From the NCBI GenBank assembly GCA_964649795.1, contig CAZYQY010000007.1, positions 1-28,968 on the forward strand: DNA of 28,968 bases. Direction: 5' to 3'. Source of the stretch: JABMPX01 sp964649795. GTDB taxonomy: Bacteria > Patescibacteriota > Minisyncoccia > Portnoybacterales > UBA2143. The position numbers were made by a program, and so were the translations under genes. The first letter of the stretch is position 1. Each line of letters begins with the position of its first letter. Below, piece by piece: positions 15,326 to 23,279 of the stretch. The notes below the pieces were generated by a model. The model ran no database searches. It had not been told where the DNA came from and saw nothing but the letters and a program-made list of their open reading frames with translations.

Positions 15326-16363
15326 CTATTCCCGCTCCGTAGAAGGTTTCTCTATTTCTTTAATTTCTATTTGCGGTTTGCCATCGGTAATTTTAATCAC
15401 ATCTTTATCAATTTTCTTGAATTCTTTGTTAGCTTTATTATAACTACTCACAGTTGTTGTTAAGTGATTCCCTATTTTCTCCATATATTGGCTATATGAT
15501 CCTAAATGTTTCCCGAGTTTTTCTACTTCTTTGATTACGCCGAAAGCCTGTTCAGAAATCTTCTGTCTTCTTAACCCCTGCAAAACGGTTTGCAAATATG
15601 CCAAAAATGAAGTTGGGGAAACAATTATCACTTTTTTCTTGACTGCGTAAGAAATTAAACTATTAGTGTCGCCTGTAACTGCTCCTACTTTATTAATCAA
15701 AAGATCATAATAGATAGCTTCTGAAGGAATAAACATAAATGCAAAATCTATTGTTTTTTCTTCTGGTTTTACATACTTTGAAGTTTCATCAATTCTAAAC
15801 TTTAAATCATTAATAAAAGCAACTTCATGTTTTTTCTTTTCTTCAGGACTATTACTGTCTAAAATTCTATTATAATTTTCCAAGCTAAACTTAGAATCAA
15901 TTGGAATAATTTGTTTATCATAAAATACAACTGCATCAACTATAGTTCCGTTTTTAAAAGAATACTGGATTTTATAAGAACCTGGTGGTAAAACATTTTT
16001 TAAAACTGTCTCTAAATAATATTCTCCTAAAACCCCACGCTGTTTAGGGTTCTTTAAAATGTCCTGAAGATTTTTAAGTTGATCGGCAAAACCCATTACT
16101 TGTTTATTAGTATTATCAAGTTTAGTTAACTTTTCTGTTACATTGCGAACAATCTTAGCGCTTTGGCTGAATTGGGTCTGCATGCTTTTGGCTGATTCGC
16201 TTAACTTACTATCCAAAACCTGGCTCAGCTGATTCATTTGCTGCTGGAGCATAAGCATGGATTCTTTTTCCGGCTTATCTGGTTTTTTTCTGAATAATAT
16301 AAAAAATATCAGACCTAAGCCTGCAACAACTAAAATTAAAAGCGCGTTAGTAAAATACTCCAT
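15326..16363 (-). CDS. rmuC: RmuC-family protein
   Basis: The 345-residue protein has an N-terminal membrane anchor (residues 5-25), a coiled-coil section (about 35-105, with QQQMNQLSQVLDSKLSE), and the RmuC nuclease-like core with QRGVLGEYYLETVLKNVLPP and VDAVVFYDKQIIPIDSKF, followed by FMFIPSEAIYYDLL. RmuC proteins are linked to limiting DNA inversions and are predicted PD-(D/E)XK-type nucleases; no clear substrate is established. It is 5 bp downstream of the exchanger gene and is the last gene before the rplU promoter. The membrane anchor is common in the family. Confidence 0.95.
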   Translation of the reverse strand: MEYFTNALLILVVAGLGLIFFILFRKKPDKPEKESMLMLQQQMNQLSQVLDSKLSESAKSMQTQFSQSAKIVRNVTEKLTKLDNTNKQVMGFADQLKNLQDILKNPKQRGVLGEYYLETVLKNVLPPGSYKIQYSFKNGTIVDAVVFYDKQIIPIDSKFSLENYNRILDSNSPEEKKKHEVAFINDLKFRIDETSKYVKPEEKTIDFAFMFIPSEAIYYDLLINKVGAVTGDTNSLISYAVKKKVIIVSPTSFLAYLQTVLQGLRRQKISEQAFGVIKEVEKLGKHLGSYSQYMEKIGNHLTTTVSSYNKANKEFKKIDKDVIKITDGKPQIEIKEIEKPSTERE

Positions 16364-16368
16364 AAAAG

Positions 16369-17322
16369 TTATTTTAACATAATTTCAGCTAAAATAAAAA
16401 ATAAATAAATGAACAATAAGAAAATAGCTTCTTTTTTGGTAATTTTTCGATTAGTTCGTATAAAAAGCAAAAAAAACATAGCTGAAAAAATTAAGAAAAA
16501 TCGGCCAATAGCAAATGGCGAAAAATCAGTAATTTTAATGGGAGAGAAAAAAGCAACTATTCCAAGAACTAAAGTAACTGGGATAATTACTGATCCCATG
16601 ATATTGCCAACAACCAGCCAATCCTTGCCTCTTTTTGCGGCCTGAATACTAAAGAAAATTTCAGGCAAAGCATTGCCTACTCCAACAATTAAAATTCCTA
16701 TCAAAGCCAAAGGCAAACTGAAAATTGTTGAAAAAAAAGTAGCTGAACGGACAATTCCTTCAGCAGCTAAAAGAAGTAAAATAATTGCTCCTATAAAAAT
16801 TCCTATATTCTGAAAAGCTGTTTTTAAACCTAACGGTTTTTTTATTCTATTGTAAATCTTACTGAATCGGTCTTCTTTATTAAATAGCCAGAATATATAG
16901 ATAAAAAAAGCCAAAATCAACAAAAGACCGTCTATTTGAGAAAGCTCGCCATCAGCTATCAAAAGCAAAGGCAAAATAGCTACTATTAATGTAAAAATAG
17001 CGCTGCCCTGTACAGTTTGACTGGCTAGAGTAAGTCCTCTTTTTGAAATAAGAGCTGCCAACGCTATTGCCACAGTTAAATCAGTAATATTGCCGCCAAC
17101 AATTTCAGCAAAAGAAAGTTCAGGAACTTTATGGAAAATAGAGCTTAAGCCAACTGAAAGATTAGGGATTGCTCCAGCCATAGCCATTGTGAAAAAAGCA
17201 ACTATAAACTCTTTCCAGCCTAAAAATTTGGCGATTTTAATTAAAGATCCAACAAGCCATTTGCTTGAATAGACTAAGATAAAAAAAGAAATAATAAAAA
17301 TTATAAGATAAATTAATATCAT
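16369..17322 (-). CDS. Sodium/calcium exchanger family membrane protein (YrbG-like)
   Basis: The 317-residue protein has about ten transmembrane segments in two halves, each with an alpha repeat of the Ca2+/cation antiporter superfamily. The second repeat is typical (GVGNALPEIFFSIQAAKRG, then VGNIMGSVIIP at 238-248), with Glu at 221. The first repeat reads AGAIPNLSVGLSS at 50-61, so Asn replaces the usual Pro-Glu glutamate; GGNITD at 76-81 stands where GSN..N is common. It overlaps the P-type ATPase by four bases (ATGA), so the two cation transporters are translated together. Ion specificity cannot be read and the altered repeat makes Ca2+ uncertain. Confidence 0.88.
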   Translation of the reverse strand: MILIYLIIFIISFFILVYSSKWLVGSLIKIAKFLGWKEFIVAFFTMAMAGAIPNLSVGLSSIFHKVPELSFAEIVGGNITDLTVAIALAALISKRGLTLASQTVQGSAIFTLIVAILPLLLIADGELSQIDGLLLILAFFIYIFWLFNKEDRFSKIYNRIKKPLGLKTAFQNIGIFIGAIILLLLAAEGIVRSATFFSTIFSLPLALIGILIVGVGNALPEIFFSIQAAKRGKDWLVVGNIMGSVIIPVTLVLGIVAFFSPIKITDFSPFAIGRFFLIFSAMFFLLFIRTNRKITKKEAIFLLFIYLFFILAEIMLK

Positions 17323-19943
17323 TTTTTTCTAATAAAAAACCATTTAGTAATTTCAATTAAGGCTATATTCAAGAATCCTAATCCTAAAACCAAACACCAA
17401 TTAAAAGGATTTAATGGCACAGTTTTTAAAAGCGTTTGCAAGAAGGGCACATAAAGAGCAAGCAATAGCATTATTATCCCAAACAACCAAGAAAAAATTA
17501 GAAACTTATTAGAGAAAAAATTAATATGCCATAAATTTCTGCGCAAACTTTTACAGGAGAAAATATAAAAAAGAGAATCAATAGTCAAACCAGCAAAAAT
17601 TATTGATCTAATATGAGATATTCCATATTCAGAATATTTTAAAAGAAAAAAGAAAAGTCCTAATAAAAAAATATCAGTAATTAGGCCTATAATAAAAATC
17701 AATGTCTTCATTTCTTTATTTAAAAGAAAAAGACCATAATTTTGCGGCTTTTGCTCCATAATGCCTTTTTCTTTTTTTTCAAAAGCCAAACAAATACCTA
17801 ATGGGCCATCTTCAATTAAATTAACCCATAAAATCTGGGCAGCTAAAATTGGCAATGGCCAGCCAAAAAGCAAACTCACGCTAATTAAAATAACTTCTGT
17901 AAAACTGTCTGAAAGTAAATAAGTTATTATTTTTCTAATATTATCAATAATAGCCCGTCCTTCTTCAATAGCTGCCACAATAATATTAAAATTATCAGTT
18001 AAAAGAACTAAATCAGAAACCTCTTTGGCAATATCGGTTCCTGAACCCAAGGCAACGCCAATATCAGCTTGCTTTAAGGCTGGTGCATCATTGATCCCAT
18101 CACCAGTCATAGCCACTATTTCTCCTTTATTCTGCCATGCCTGAACAATTCTTAATTTCTGAGCTGGTTCAACCCGAGCATAAATCTGAACTTTCTCAAA
18201 TATTTTTTCAAACTCTTTATCAGACATTTTAGATAAATCCTTGCCTTCTAAAATATCTTTTTCTTTAACTTTAAAACCAAGCTTGTTAGCTACTGTCCAT
18301 GTAGTTAATTTGTGGTCTCCAGTAACAATAATAGGCTTCATCCCGGCTTTTCTGCAAAGATTTATGACTTCTTCTATTCCTTTTCTAATTGGATCGTGCA
18401 AAGCAAAAAGTCCGACAAAAACCATTTCTTCAATTAAATCTGTTAACTCTTTATAATCCCCTGTTTTATTAACTGGGATTTCTTTATAAGCAACTGCCAC
18501 TACTCTTAGTCCTTGTTTAGTTAATTTATTAATTTTTTCTTTTACTCTCTTAAAATCAGTTATTAATAACTTTTCCTTTGTTCCTTTGTTGTCTAAATAA
18601 CTAGACATAGTTAAAAGTTTTTCTGGAGAACCAACTGTGTATAAAATATTATTTTCTAAATTAAATTTATGCAAACTAGCAGAATATTTATAGGTAGGGT
18701 CAAAAAGAAATTGGTCAATTATCGGCTGTTCTTTTTCTAATCTTTCTTTGTTTAAACCAGCTTGAACGCTTGCCATTAATAAAGCTTTTTCTGTTGCCCT
18801 GCCGCGAATAATCCATTGGGCCATTGGCTCGTCTAAATTTTCAATGAACGATTCATTGCAAAGCATTGCAATTTTCAAAGCTAAGGCATTAGATGAAGAA
18901 TTCAAATCCTTCCCAGTAAAAATTCCAGATACTTTCATTTTTGCTTCAGTTAGAGTCCCTGTTTTGTCAGTTAAAATTATTGATGTGCTGCCTAATGTTT
19001 CAGCTGAAGCCAATCTTCTAACTAATCCTTTTCTTTTTAAAATTCTCTGCATACCTAAAGCCAGAATAACAGTCATTGCTACTGGCAGGCCTTCTGGAAT
19101 TGCTGCAACAGCAACAGCAATAGAAGTAGTAAACATTTCAACAAAACTGCCTCCAGCAAGCATTCCTTCAATAAAAATAGCCAAACATACAGCCACAATA
19201 ACCAAACCAACAATCCTGCTAAAACGCGACAATTTTTTTTGATAAGGAGTTTTCTTTTCTTTGGTTTGTTTAATCATCTGAGCTACCTGGCCAATTTCAG
19301 CAGACATTCCAGTATTAACAACAACTGCTTTGCCCCAACCGCTTTCAACAATCGTTCCCATATATGCCATGTTGTCCCTATCAGCCAAAGAGATATCCTT
19401 GGACAAAGTTTTAGTGTTTTTTTCAGCTGGCAGCCATTCACCTGTTAAAGCTGATTCATTGATTCTTAAGTTATGATCCTCAATCACTCGCGCGTCAGCA
19501 GGCACCTTATTGCCAGCTTTTAAAAAAATAATATCGCCCGGAACAAGATTTTCTTGAGTTATTTCTTCTTCTTGTATGTTTCGCAAAACAATTGCTTTTA
19601 CTCGCAGGATTTTCTTTAATTTTGTTAAGGCCTGATTAGCTTTACTCTCTTGTAAATAACCAACGATTGTATTCAAAAGAACTGCTCCGAAAATAACAAT
19701 TGTATCAGTATATTCAGATAGAACTAAAGTAATGATTCCAGCAAGAAATAAAATATAAATTAAAGGACTTCTAATCTGCTCTAAAAATACCCTTATTTTT
19801 GAAAAAGGTTTATCTTCTGAAAGTTTATTCAGGCCAAATTTTTTTAATCTTTTTTCTGCCTTTTCCTTGCTTAGTCCTTTGGAGCTTGAACCTACTTCCT
19901 GAAATGTTTTTTTAATGGAAAAACTATGCCATGCCTTTTGCAT
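17319..19943 (-). CDS. P-type cation-transporting ATPase (P2-like, probably Ca2+)
   Basis: Starting at ATG 19943 (MQKAWHSFSI) the pump is 874 residues. It has a cation-ATPase N-domain, actuator domain (ALTGEWLPAEK), the helix-4 ion-site motif AAIPEGLPVAMT, the phosphorylated Asp in ILTDKTGTLTEAK (D326), the hinge MTGDGINDAPALKQADIG, and a C-terminal block of six hydrophobic segments. The PEGLP motif and overall layout fit P2-type (SERCA/PMA-like) pumps. The actuator loop reads TGEW instead of the classic TGES, a change seen in some bacterial members. It overlaps the end of lgt by 52 bp; the frame could extend to 19982, but those 13 residues lie in lgt. A -10 element lies six bases upstream of ATG. 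Confidence 0.92.
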   Translation of the reverse strand: MQKAWHSFSIKKTFQEVGSSSKGLSKEKAEKRLKKFGLNKLSEDKPFSKIRVFLEQIRSPLIYILFLAGIITLVLSEYTDTIVIFGAVLLNTIVGYLQESKANQALTKLKKILRVKAIVLRNIQEEEITQENLVPGDIIFLKAGNKVPADARVIEDHNLRINESALTGEWLPAEKNTKTLSKDISLADRDNMAYMGTIVESGWGKAVVVNTGMSAEIGQVAQMIKQTKEKKTPYQKKLSRFSRIVGLVIVAVCLAIFIEGMLAGGSFVEMFTTSIAVAVAAIPEGLPVAMTVILALGMQRILKRKGLVRRLASAETLGSTSIILTDKTGTLTEAKMKVSGIFTGKDLNSSSNALALKIAMLCNESFIENLDEPMAQWIIRGRATEKALLMASVQAGLNKERLEKEQPIIDQFLFDPTYKYSASLHKFNLENNILYTVGSPEKLLTMSSYLDNKGTKEKLLITDFKRVKEKINKLTKQGLRVVAVAYKEIPVNKTGDYKELTDLIEEMVFVGLFALHDPIRKGIEEVINLCRKAGMKPIIVTGDHKLTTWTVANKLGFKVKEKDILEGKDLSKMSDKEFEKIFEKVQIYARVEPAQKLRIVQAWQNKGEIVAMTGDGINDAPALKQADIGVALGSGTDIAKEVSDLVLLTDNFNIIVAAIEEGRAIIDNIRKIITYLLSDSFTEVILISVSLLFGWPLPILAAQILWVNLIEDGPLGICLAFEKKEKGIMEQKPQNYGLFLLNKEMKTLIFIIGLITDIFLLGLFFFLLKYSEYGISHIRSIIFAGLTIDSLFYIFSCKSLRRNLWHINFFSNKFLIFSWLFGIIMLLLALYVPFLQTLLKTVPLNPFNWCLVLGLGFLNIALIEITKWFFIRKK

Positions 19944-20668
19944 AAAATTATTATAGCACATAATGCTATTGTTGAAATCCATTGGCTAGCAGAAAAACCC
20001 AGATAATGAGGATCAGCCAGGAAAGTATCTGTAGCTCGGGTAAAGTCCAGAAAAAAACGGGCTAGGCAATGCCAGAATAAAAAAATAATAAATAAACTGC
20101 CTGGTTTTTTAAGTTTAGTCCGCAAGAACCATAAAACCAAAAACATAATTAAAGCATTCAATGCTAAATATTCAGCTACTGGATGGCGAATAATGCCATC
20201 TGGCCATAGAATTCCCCAGGGTAAATTAGTTACAGCTCCTTGATGGTCATTAATCAAGGAACATCCAATTCTGCCAATAAAAATTCCCAATGCAATAGAC
20301 GGAGTTAAAACATCAGCTATTAACCAAAAATTCAGTTTATTTTTTTTAATATAAATCCATCCAGCAATTAAACTCGCAAATAATCCGCCGTATAACATTA
20401 ATCCGCCTGCCCAAATATGAAAGATTTCTTCTAAATGAGAAAAATAATATTTAGGAAATTGGAAAATATAGGCCAAGCGCGAACCTAAAATAGCTCCTAA
20501 AAAAATAAAAATAATCAGCCAAAAAACTTTCCTCTGATTAATTCCTTTTTTGGCTGCTTCTTTAAAAACTAACCAAGAACCAATTAAAAAAGCCAAGCCC
20601 AAAAAGAATCCCCATGGATAAAGAGTAATTGATCCAATTTGAATTTGAGTGTAAGAAAAATACGGCAT
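19892..20668 (-). CDS. lgt: Prolipoprotein diacylglyceryl transferase Lgt
   Basis: The 258-residue membrane protein has about seven hydrophobic segments and the Lgt signatures: HIWAGGLMLYGGLFASLIAG, then GRIGCSLINDHQGAVT (the form with Cys where E. coli has Asn) and RHPVAEYLALNAL, followed by LARFFLDFTR. Lgt transfers diacylglycerol from phosphatidylglycerol to the lipobox Cys of lipoproteins on the outer side of the cytoplasmic membrane. It starts 4 bp after the PP-loop gene and its last 52 bp are shared with the ATPase gene. Confidence 0.95.
   Translation of the reverse strand: MPYFSYTQIQIGSITLYPWGFFLGLAFLIGSWLVFKEAAKKGINQRKVFWLIIFIFLGAILGSRLAYIFQFPKYYFSHLEEIFHIWAGGLMLYGGLFASLIAGWIYIKKNKLNFWLIADVLTPSIALGIFIGRIGCSLINDHQGAVTNLPWGILWPDGIIRHPVAEYLALNALIMFLVLWFLRTKLKKPGSLFIIFLFWHCLARFFLDFTRATDTFLADPHYLGFSASQWISTIALCAIIILCKRHGIVFPLKKHFRK
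19950..19958 (-). promoter_or_regulatory. Extended -10 promoter for the P-type ATPase, leaderless configuration
   Basis: TGCTATAAT on the minus strand (an extended -10) lies inside the end of lgt, six bases before the ATPase ATG. No good -35 is seen, as is usual for extended -10 promoters. The predicted start of transcription is at the start codon. Confidence 0.5.
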
Positions 20669-20672
20669 AATA

Positions 20673-21560
20673 TTATGAATATCTAAACATTAATTCTTTT
20701 GCTTTAACTAAATTTTGCTTTAATATTTTTATTTTACTTCTAATTATAATAGTCGGCCCAGAAAATGCTTTTGGCTCTATTAGAATATCGCCTTTAATAG
20801 ATGCTTTTTTAATTTCTTTATTATCCTCTTCATCTCGGCCTACGATAATCAAATTTTTTTTCTGCCAGAAATGACGGCCTAATTTTAATAATTTAATATC
20901 ATTGCCTTCACAACCAGGCCAATATTTTAACATTTCTCTAAACCGCTTGGCAAATTGCAAGTCAGTTAAACAGCATCCGCCTGCTGGACTAGGATATTTT
21001 TTAATCCCCCATTTTTTAGACAAAGCTATTTGTTTCTTTCTACTTCGGCCAGAAATATCCAATAATTTATTTTTATCAATCAATCCTTGTTTTTCCATGA
21101 TAGTTGGCTCAAGCAATTTAGCTGACAATGGACGCAATAAATAATCTTTAAGTCCTGATTCTTTTTTAATCAATTCCAATGCCTGCTTATTTTGCGACAT
21201 TGGACGCTGGCCTAAAACTTCTCCTGTAGCCACAAAATCAAATTTCCCTTTTTTCATTATTCCTTTAGCTTTTTTAAGCATTAAAATATGGCAATCAATA
21301 CAGGGATTAATTGCTTTGCCATACCCATAACGAGGATTTTTAACCATGGCCAGATGTTCATCAGAAAAATCAACTATTTTAAATTTAATATTTAAATTTT
21401 TAGCTGCTTTTTTAGCAAAATTTTCTTTAAAAAAATAACTGACAAAACTTATGCCAGCTACATCTATATTCTGCTTCTGTAAAATTTTAACTACTAAAAT
21501 AGAATCCAAGCCGCCTGAAAAAAGTACCAGGGCCCTAATTCTCGTATTTTTTATTTTCAT
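20673..21560 (-). CDS. PP-loop ATPase, tRNA thiolation-like (MnmA/ThiI-related)
   Basis: The 295-residue protein has a PP-loop near its start, LVLFSGGLDS (residues 11-20), as in ATP-pyrophosphatases that adenylate tRNA bases before sulfur insertion. Conserved features follow: NPCIDCH with C87 and C90, ATGEVLGQRPMSQ (111-123) and GGCCLTD with C196/C197, then a C-terminal beta-rich domain (LLKLGRHFWQKKNLIIVGR). It is distinct from standard MnmA in length and in these Cys motifs, and lacks the THUMP domain of ThiI. A role in tRNA thiolation is a family-level inference. It starts 13 bp after the small EF-Tu-like gene, itself next to tRNA-Glu, whose wobble uridine isoacceptor is a classic thiolation substrate. 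Confidence 0.85.
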   Translation of the reverse strand: MKIKNTRIRALVLFSGGLDSILVVKILQKQNIDVAGISFVSYFFKENFAKKAAKNLNIKFKIVDFSDEHLAMVKNPRYGYGKAINPCIDCHILMLKKAKGIMKKGKFDFVATGEVLGQRPMSQNKQALELIKKESGLKDYLLRPLSAKLLEPTIMEKQGLIDKNKLLDISGRSRKKQIALSKKWGIKKYPSPAGGCCLTDLQFAKRFREMLKYWPGCEGNDIKLLKLGRHFWQKKNLIIVGRDEEDNKEIKKASIKGDILIEPKAFSGPTIIIRSKIKILKQNLVKAKELMFRYS

Positions 21561-21573
21561 TTTTTATTTTTAA

Positions 21574-21834
21574 TTATTCTGCTGCTTTATAAACTTCATC
21601 GCCTTCTCTTACTTGCTGTTCTACTTTTAAACCAATGGCATCGCCTTTTTTGGCAACTTCAACGTTTTCATGCTCTATTTGCATTGAATCAACTGTTTGT
21701 TCAAAATCGCTTGTTGCACCTTTTATGTGAATTTTGTCGCCAACTTTTAATTCGCCTTCTGTAACTTCAATAACCCCCACTCCTATATTGGTGAAGTAAT
21801 GAGTTATTTTACCAATTAATTTTTCTTCGGCCAT
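21574..21834 (-). CDS. Small EF-Tu-domain-II-like protein
   Basis: From ATG 21834 the product is 86 residues (MAEEKLIGKITHYFTNIGVG). It is a single beta-barrel of the translation-factor domain II type: IGVGVIEVTEGELKVGDKIHI, then VDSMQIEHENVEVAKKGDAIG, matching the repeats that bind RNA or GTPase partners in EF-Tu and IF2. No GTPase domain is present. Families of this kind are annotated as translation elongation factor-like and have no settled role that I know of. The start is set by GGAGG eight bases upstream, one of the strongest ribosome sites in the window; GTG 21843 is in frame but within that site. It lies 20 bp after tRNA-Glu. Confidence 0.88.
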   Translation of the reverse strand: MAEEKLIGKITHYFTNIGVGVIEVTEGELKVGDKIHIKGATSDFEQTVDSMQIEHENVEVAKKGDAIGLKVEQQVREGDEVYKAAE

Positions 21835-21854
21835 CTTTATCACCTCCTTTCATG

Positions 21855-21926
21855 TAGCCCTACCGGGAGTCGAACCCGAGTTACCAGGATGAGAACCTGG
21901 CGTCCTAACCGCTAGACGATAGGGCC
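21855..21926 (-). tRNA. tRNA-Glu (anticodon CTC)
   Basis: A 72-nt cloverleaf read on the minus strand: acceptor GGCCCTA pairs with TAGGGCT (one G-U at the end), D arm with CGTCTAGCGGTTAGGAC typical of tRNA-Glu, anticodon stem CCAGG/CCTGG around TTCTCAT (anticodon CTC, reads GAG), and T arm TCGGG-TTCGACT-CCCGG. A73 is the discriminator. CCA is not encoded; the next bases are CATG. A promoter lies directly upstream and a protein gene with its own ribosome site directly downstream. Confidence 0.95.
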
Positions 21927-21947
21927 AATCAATACTTTTATATTTAC

Positions 21948-21976
21948 ATTTTATCAAAAAACTTGACAAAAATCAA
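21948..21976 (-). promoter_or_regulatory. Promoter of tRNA-Glu and downstream genes
   Basis: TTGATT at 21971-21976, a 17-bp spacer, and TAAAAT at 21948-21953. The predicted start is near 21941, about 15 bases before the mature tRNA 5' end. The -35 lies 5 bp past the murF stop (21982). Confidence 0.65.
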
Positions 21977-21981
21977 CTTTT

Positions 21982-23268
21982 TCAATAAACCAGTAATTTA
22001 TGGGCTTTTTCTGGATAAAGCATAATTTCTTTAACTATTTTTTCCATGTGCATATACCTTGATCCTTTAACTAAAACAACATCTCCTTTTTTTAATTTTT
22101 CCTGAAGAATCAAACCTGCTTTTTCCGGTTGAGAAAATTCAAAAATTTTCTCTTTATCTAATCCCTGCTTTAATGCTTCATTAGAAATAAAACGCGCTTT
22201 TTCACCTACTGTAAAAAGTAAATTAACTATTTCAGCCGTTTTTTGACCGACTTGTTTATGTCCAATTTCTGTATTTATCCCTAATTCTAACATATCGCCC
22301 AAGACAGCTATTTTTCTTTTATCAGATTCATTGTTTATTAATTTATCTAAAATTTCTAAACTATTTATTGTTGCTAAAGGCGAAGCATTATATGTATCAT
22401 CAATAATCCAAGTATCTTTAATACCTCTAAGCATTCTGGTTCTACCTGGTAAAGAGCAATAATCTATTAATGAATTAGAAATTTCAACTAAATTCAATCC
22501 AAGGGATAAACCAACGCTAGCCGCTGCTCCAGCAGCAAGAGCATGTTGTTTGCCCAAAACTTTATTTAATCTAACTGGAATTACGCTTCCGTTATATTCC
22601 AATTTAAAACTAATTCCATAATCGTTTTCGCTTAAATTATTAATTGATAAATTATAATTTGTTATTTTCAAATCCGCTATATTGCTAAAGCCATATTGAA
22701 TTATTTTTGTTTCTTCTTTTAAATCATGGCCGATCATTCTCACTGATAAATCATCATAATTTAAAATAGCTGTTCCGTGTTTAGATAAAGATTTTACTAA
22801 AAGAGCTTTTTCTTTGATTAATTTATCTTTTTCTGGGAAAAATTCTAAATGTGTTGGAAATTCGCCAATAGCTGTAATTACTCCTACTTTTACTGGGATA
22901 AAATCCATTAAATATTTCATGTCACCAGGATGGCTAATGCCCATTTCTAAAATCAAAATTTCCGGATAATCTTTCTGCCAAATAATAGTTAAACACGCTT
23001 TAATAAAAATTATTAACCAGGAGAATAAGAAGATTATCTTTGTTTCTGGTGCAATATCCTGTCCTAAAATAGTTAAAGGAACCCCTATTTCATTATTATA
23101 GTTCTTTATATTTCTGCGTACTCGAAATTGCTTTTTAAGAATATGATAAATTGCTTCTTTAGTGCATGTTTTGCCAACACTGCCAGTTACTGCAACAACT
23201 TCTGGATTATATCTCCAAAGAATAATTTTAGCTAAAATCTTAAGAATGTATTGTAGAATATTTCTCAT
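21982..23268 (-). CDS. murF: MurF-like Mur ligase (UDP-MurNAc-tripeptide:D-Ala-D-Ala ligase)
   Basis: The 428-residue protein has the Mur ligase central and C-terminal domains. The ATP P-loop is VTGSVGKTCTKEAI (residues 28-40), followed by YNNEIGVPLTIL, then ILEMGISHPGDMKYL, HLEFFPEKDKLIKEKALL and the C-terminal TWIIDDTYNASPLATI with VLGDMLELG. These match MurF, which adds D-Ala-D-Ala to the peptidoglycan precursor. Two oddities: the usual N-terminal UDP-binding domain is replaced by a short hydrophobic or amphipathic helix (ILQYILKILAKIILWRYN), and a hydrophobic segment (IIFLFSWLIIFIKACLTIIW) is inserted after the GVPLTIL motif. It starts 11 bp after ftsI. Confidence 0.9.
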   Translation of the reverse strand: MRNILQYILKILAKIILWRYNPEVVAVTGSVGKTCTKEAIYHILKKQFRVRRNIKNYNNEIGVPLTILGQDIAPETKIIFLFSWLIIFIKACLTIIWQKDYPEILILEMGISHPGDMKYLMDFIPVKVGVITAIGEFPTHLEFFPEKDKLIKEKALLVKSLSKHGTAILNYDDLSVRMIGHDLKEETKIIQYGFSNIADLKITNYNLSINNLSENDYGISFKLEYNGSVIPVRLNKVLGKQHALAAGAAASVGLSLGLNLVEISNSLIDYCSLPGRTRMLRGIKDTWIIDDTYNASPLATINSLEILDKLINNESDKRKIAVLGDMLELGINTEIGHKQVGQKTAEIVNLLFTVGEKARFISNEALKQGLDKEKIFEFSQPEKAGLILQEKLKKGDVVLVKGSRYMHMEKIVKEIMLYPEKAHKLLVY

Positions 23269-23279
23269 TTTAATTTATA

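Noticed and set aside
18844..19242. 132-residue plus-strand open frame inside the P-type ATPase
   Set aside because: It is the antisense of a well-conserved ATPase region; no start signal and no recognisable domain.
21835..21843. GTG 21843 as start of the EF-Tu-like gene
   Set aside because: It overlaps the Shine-Dalgarno site; ATG 21834 has ideal 8-base spacing.
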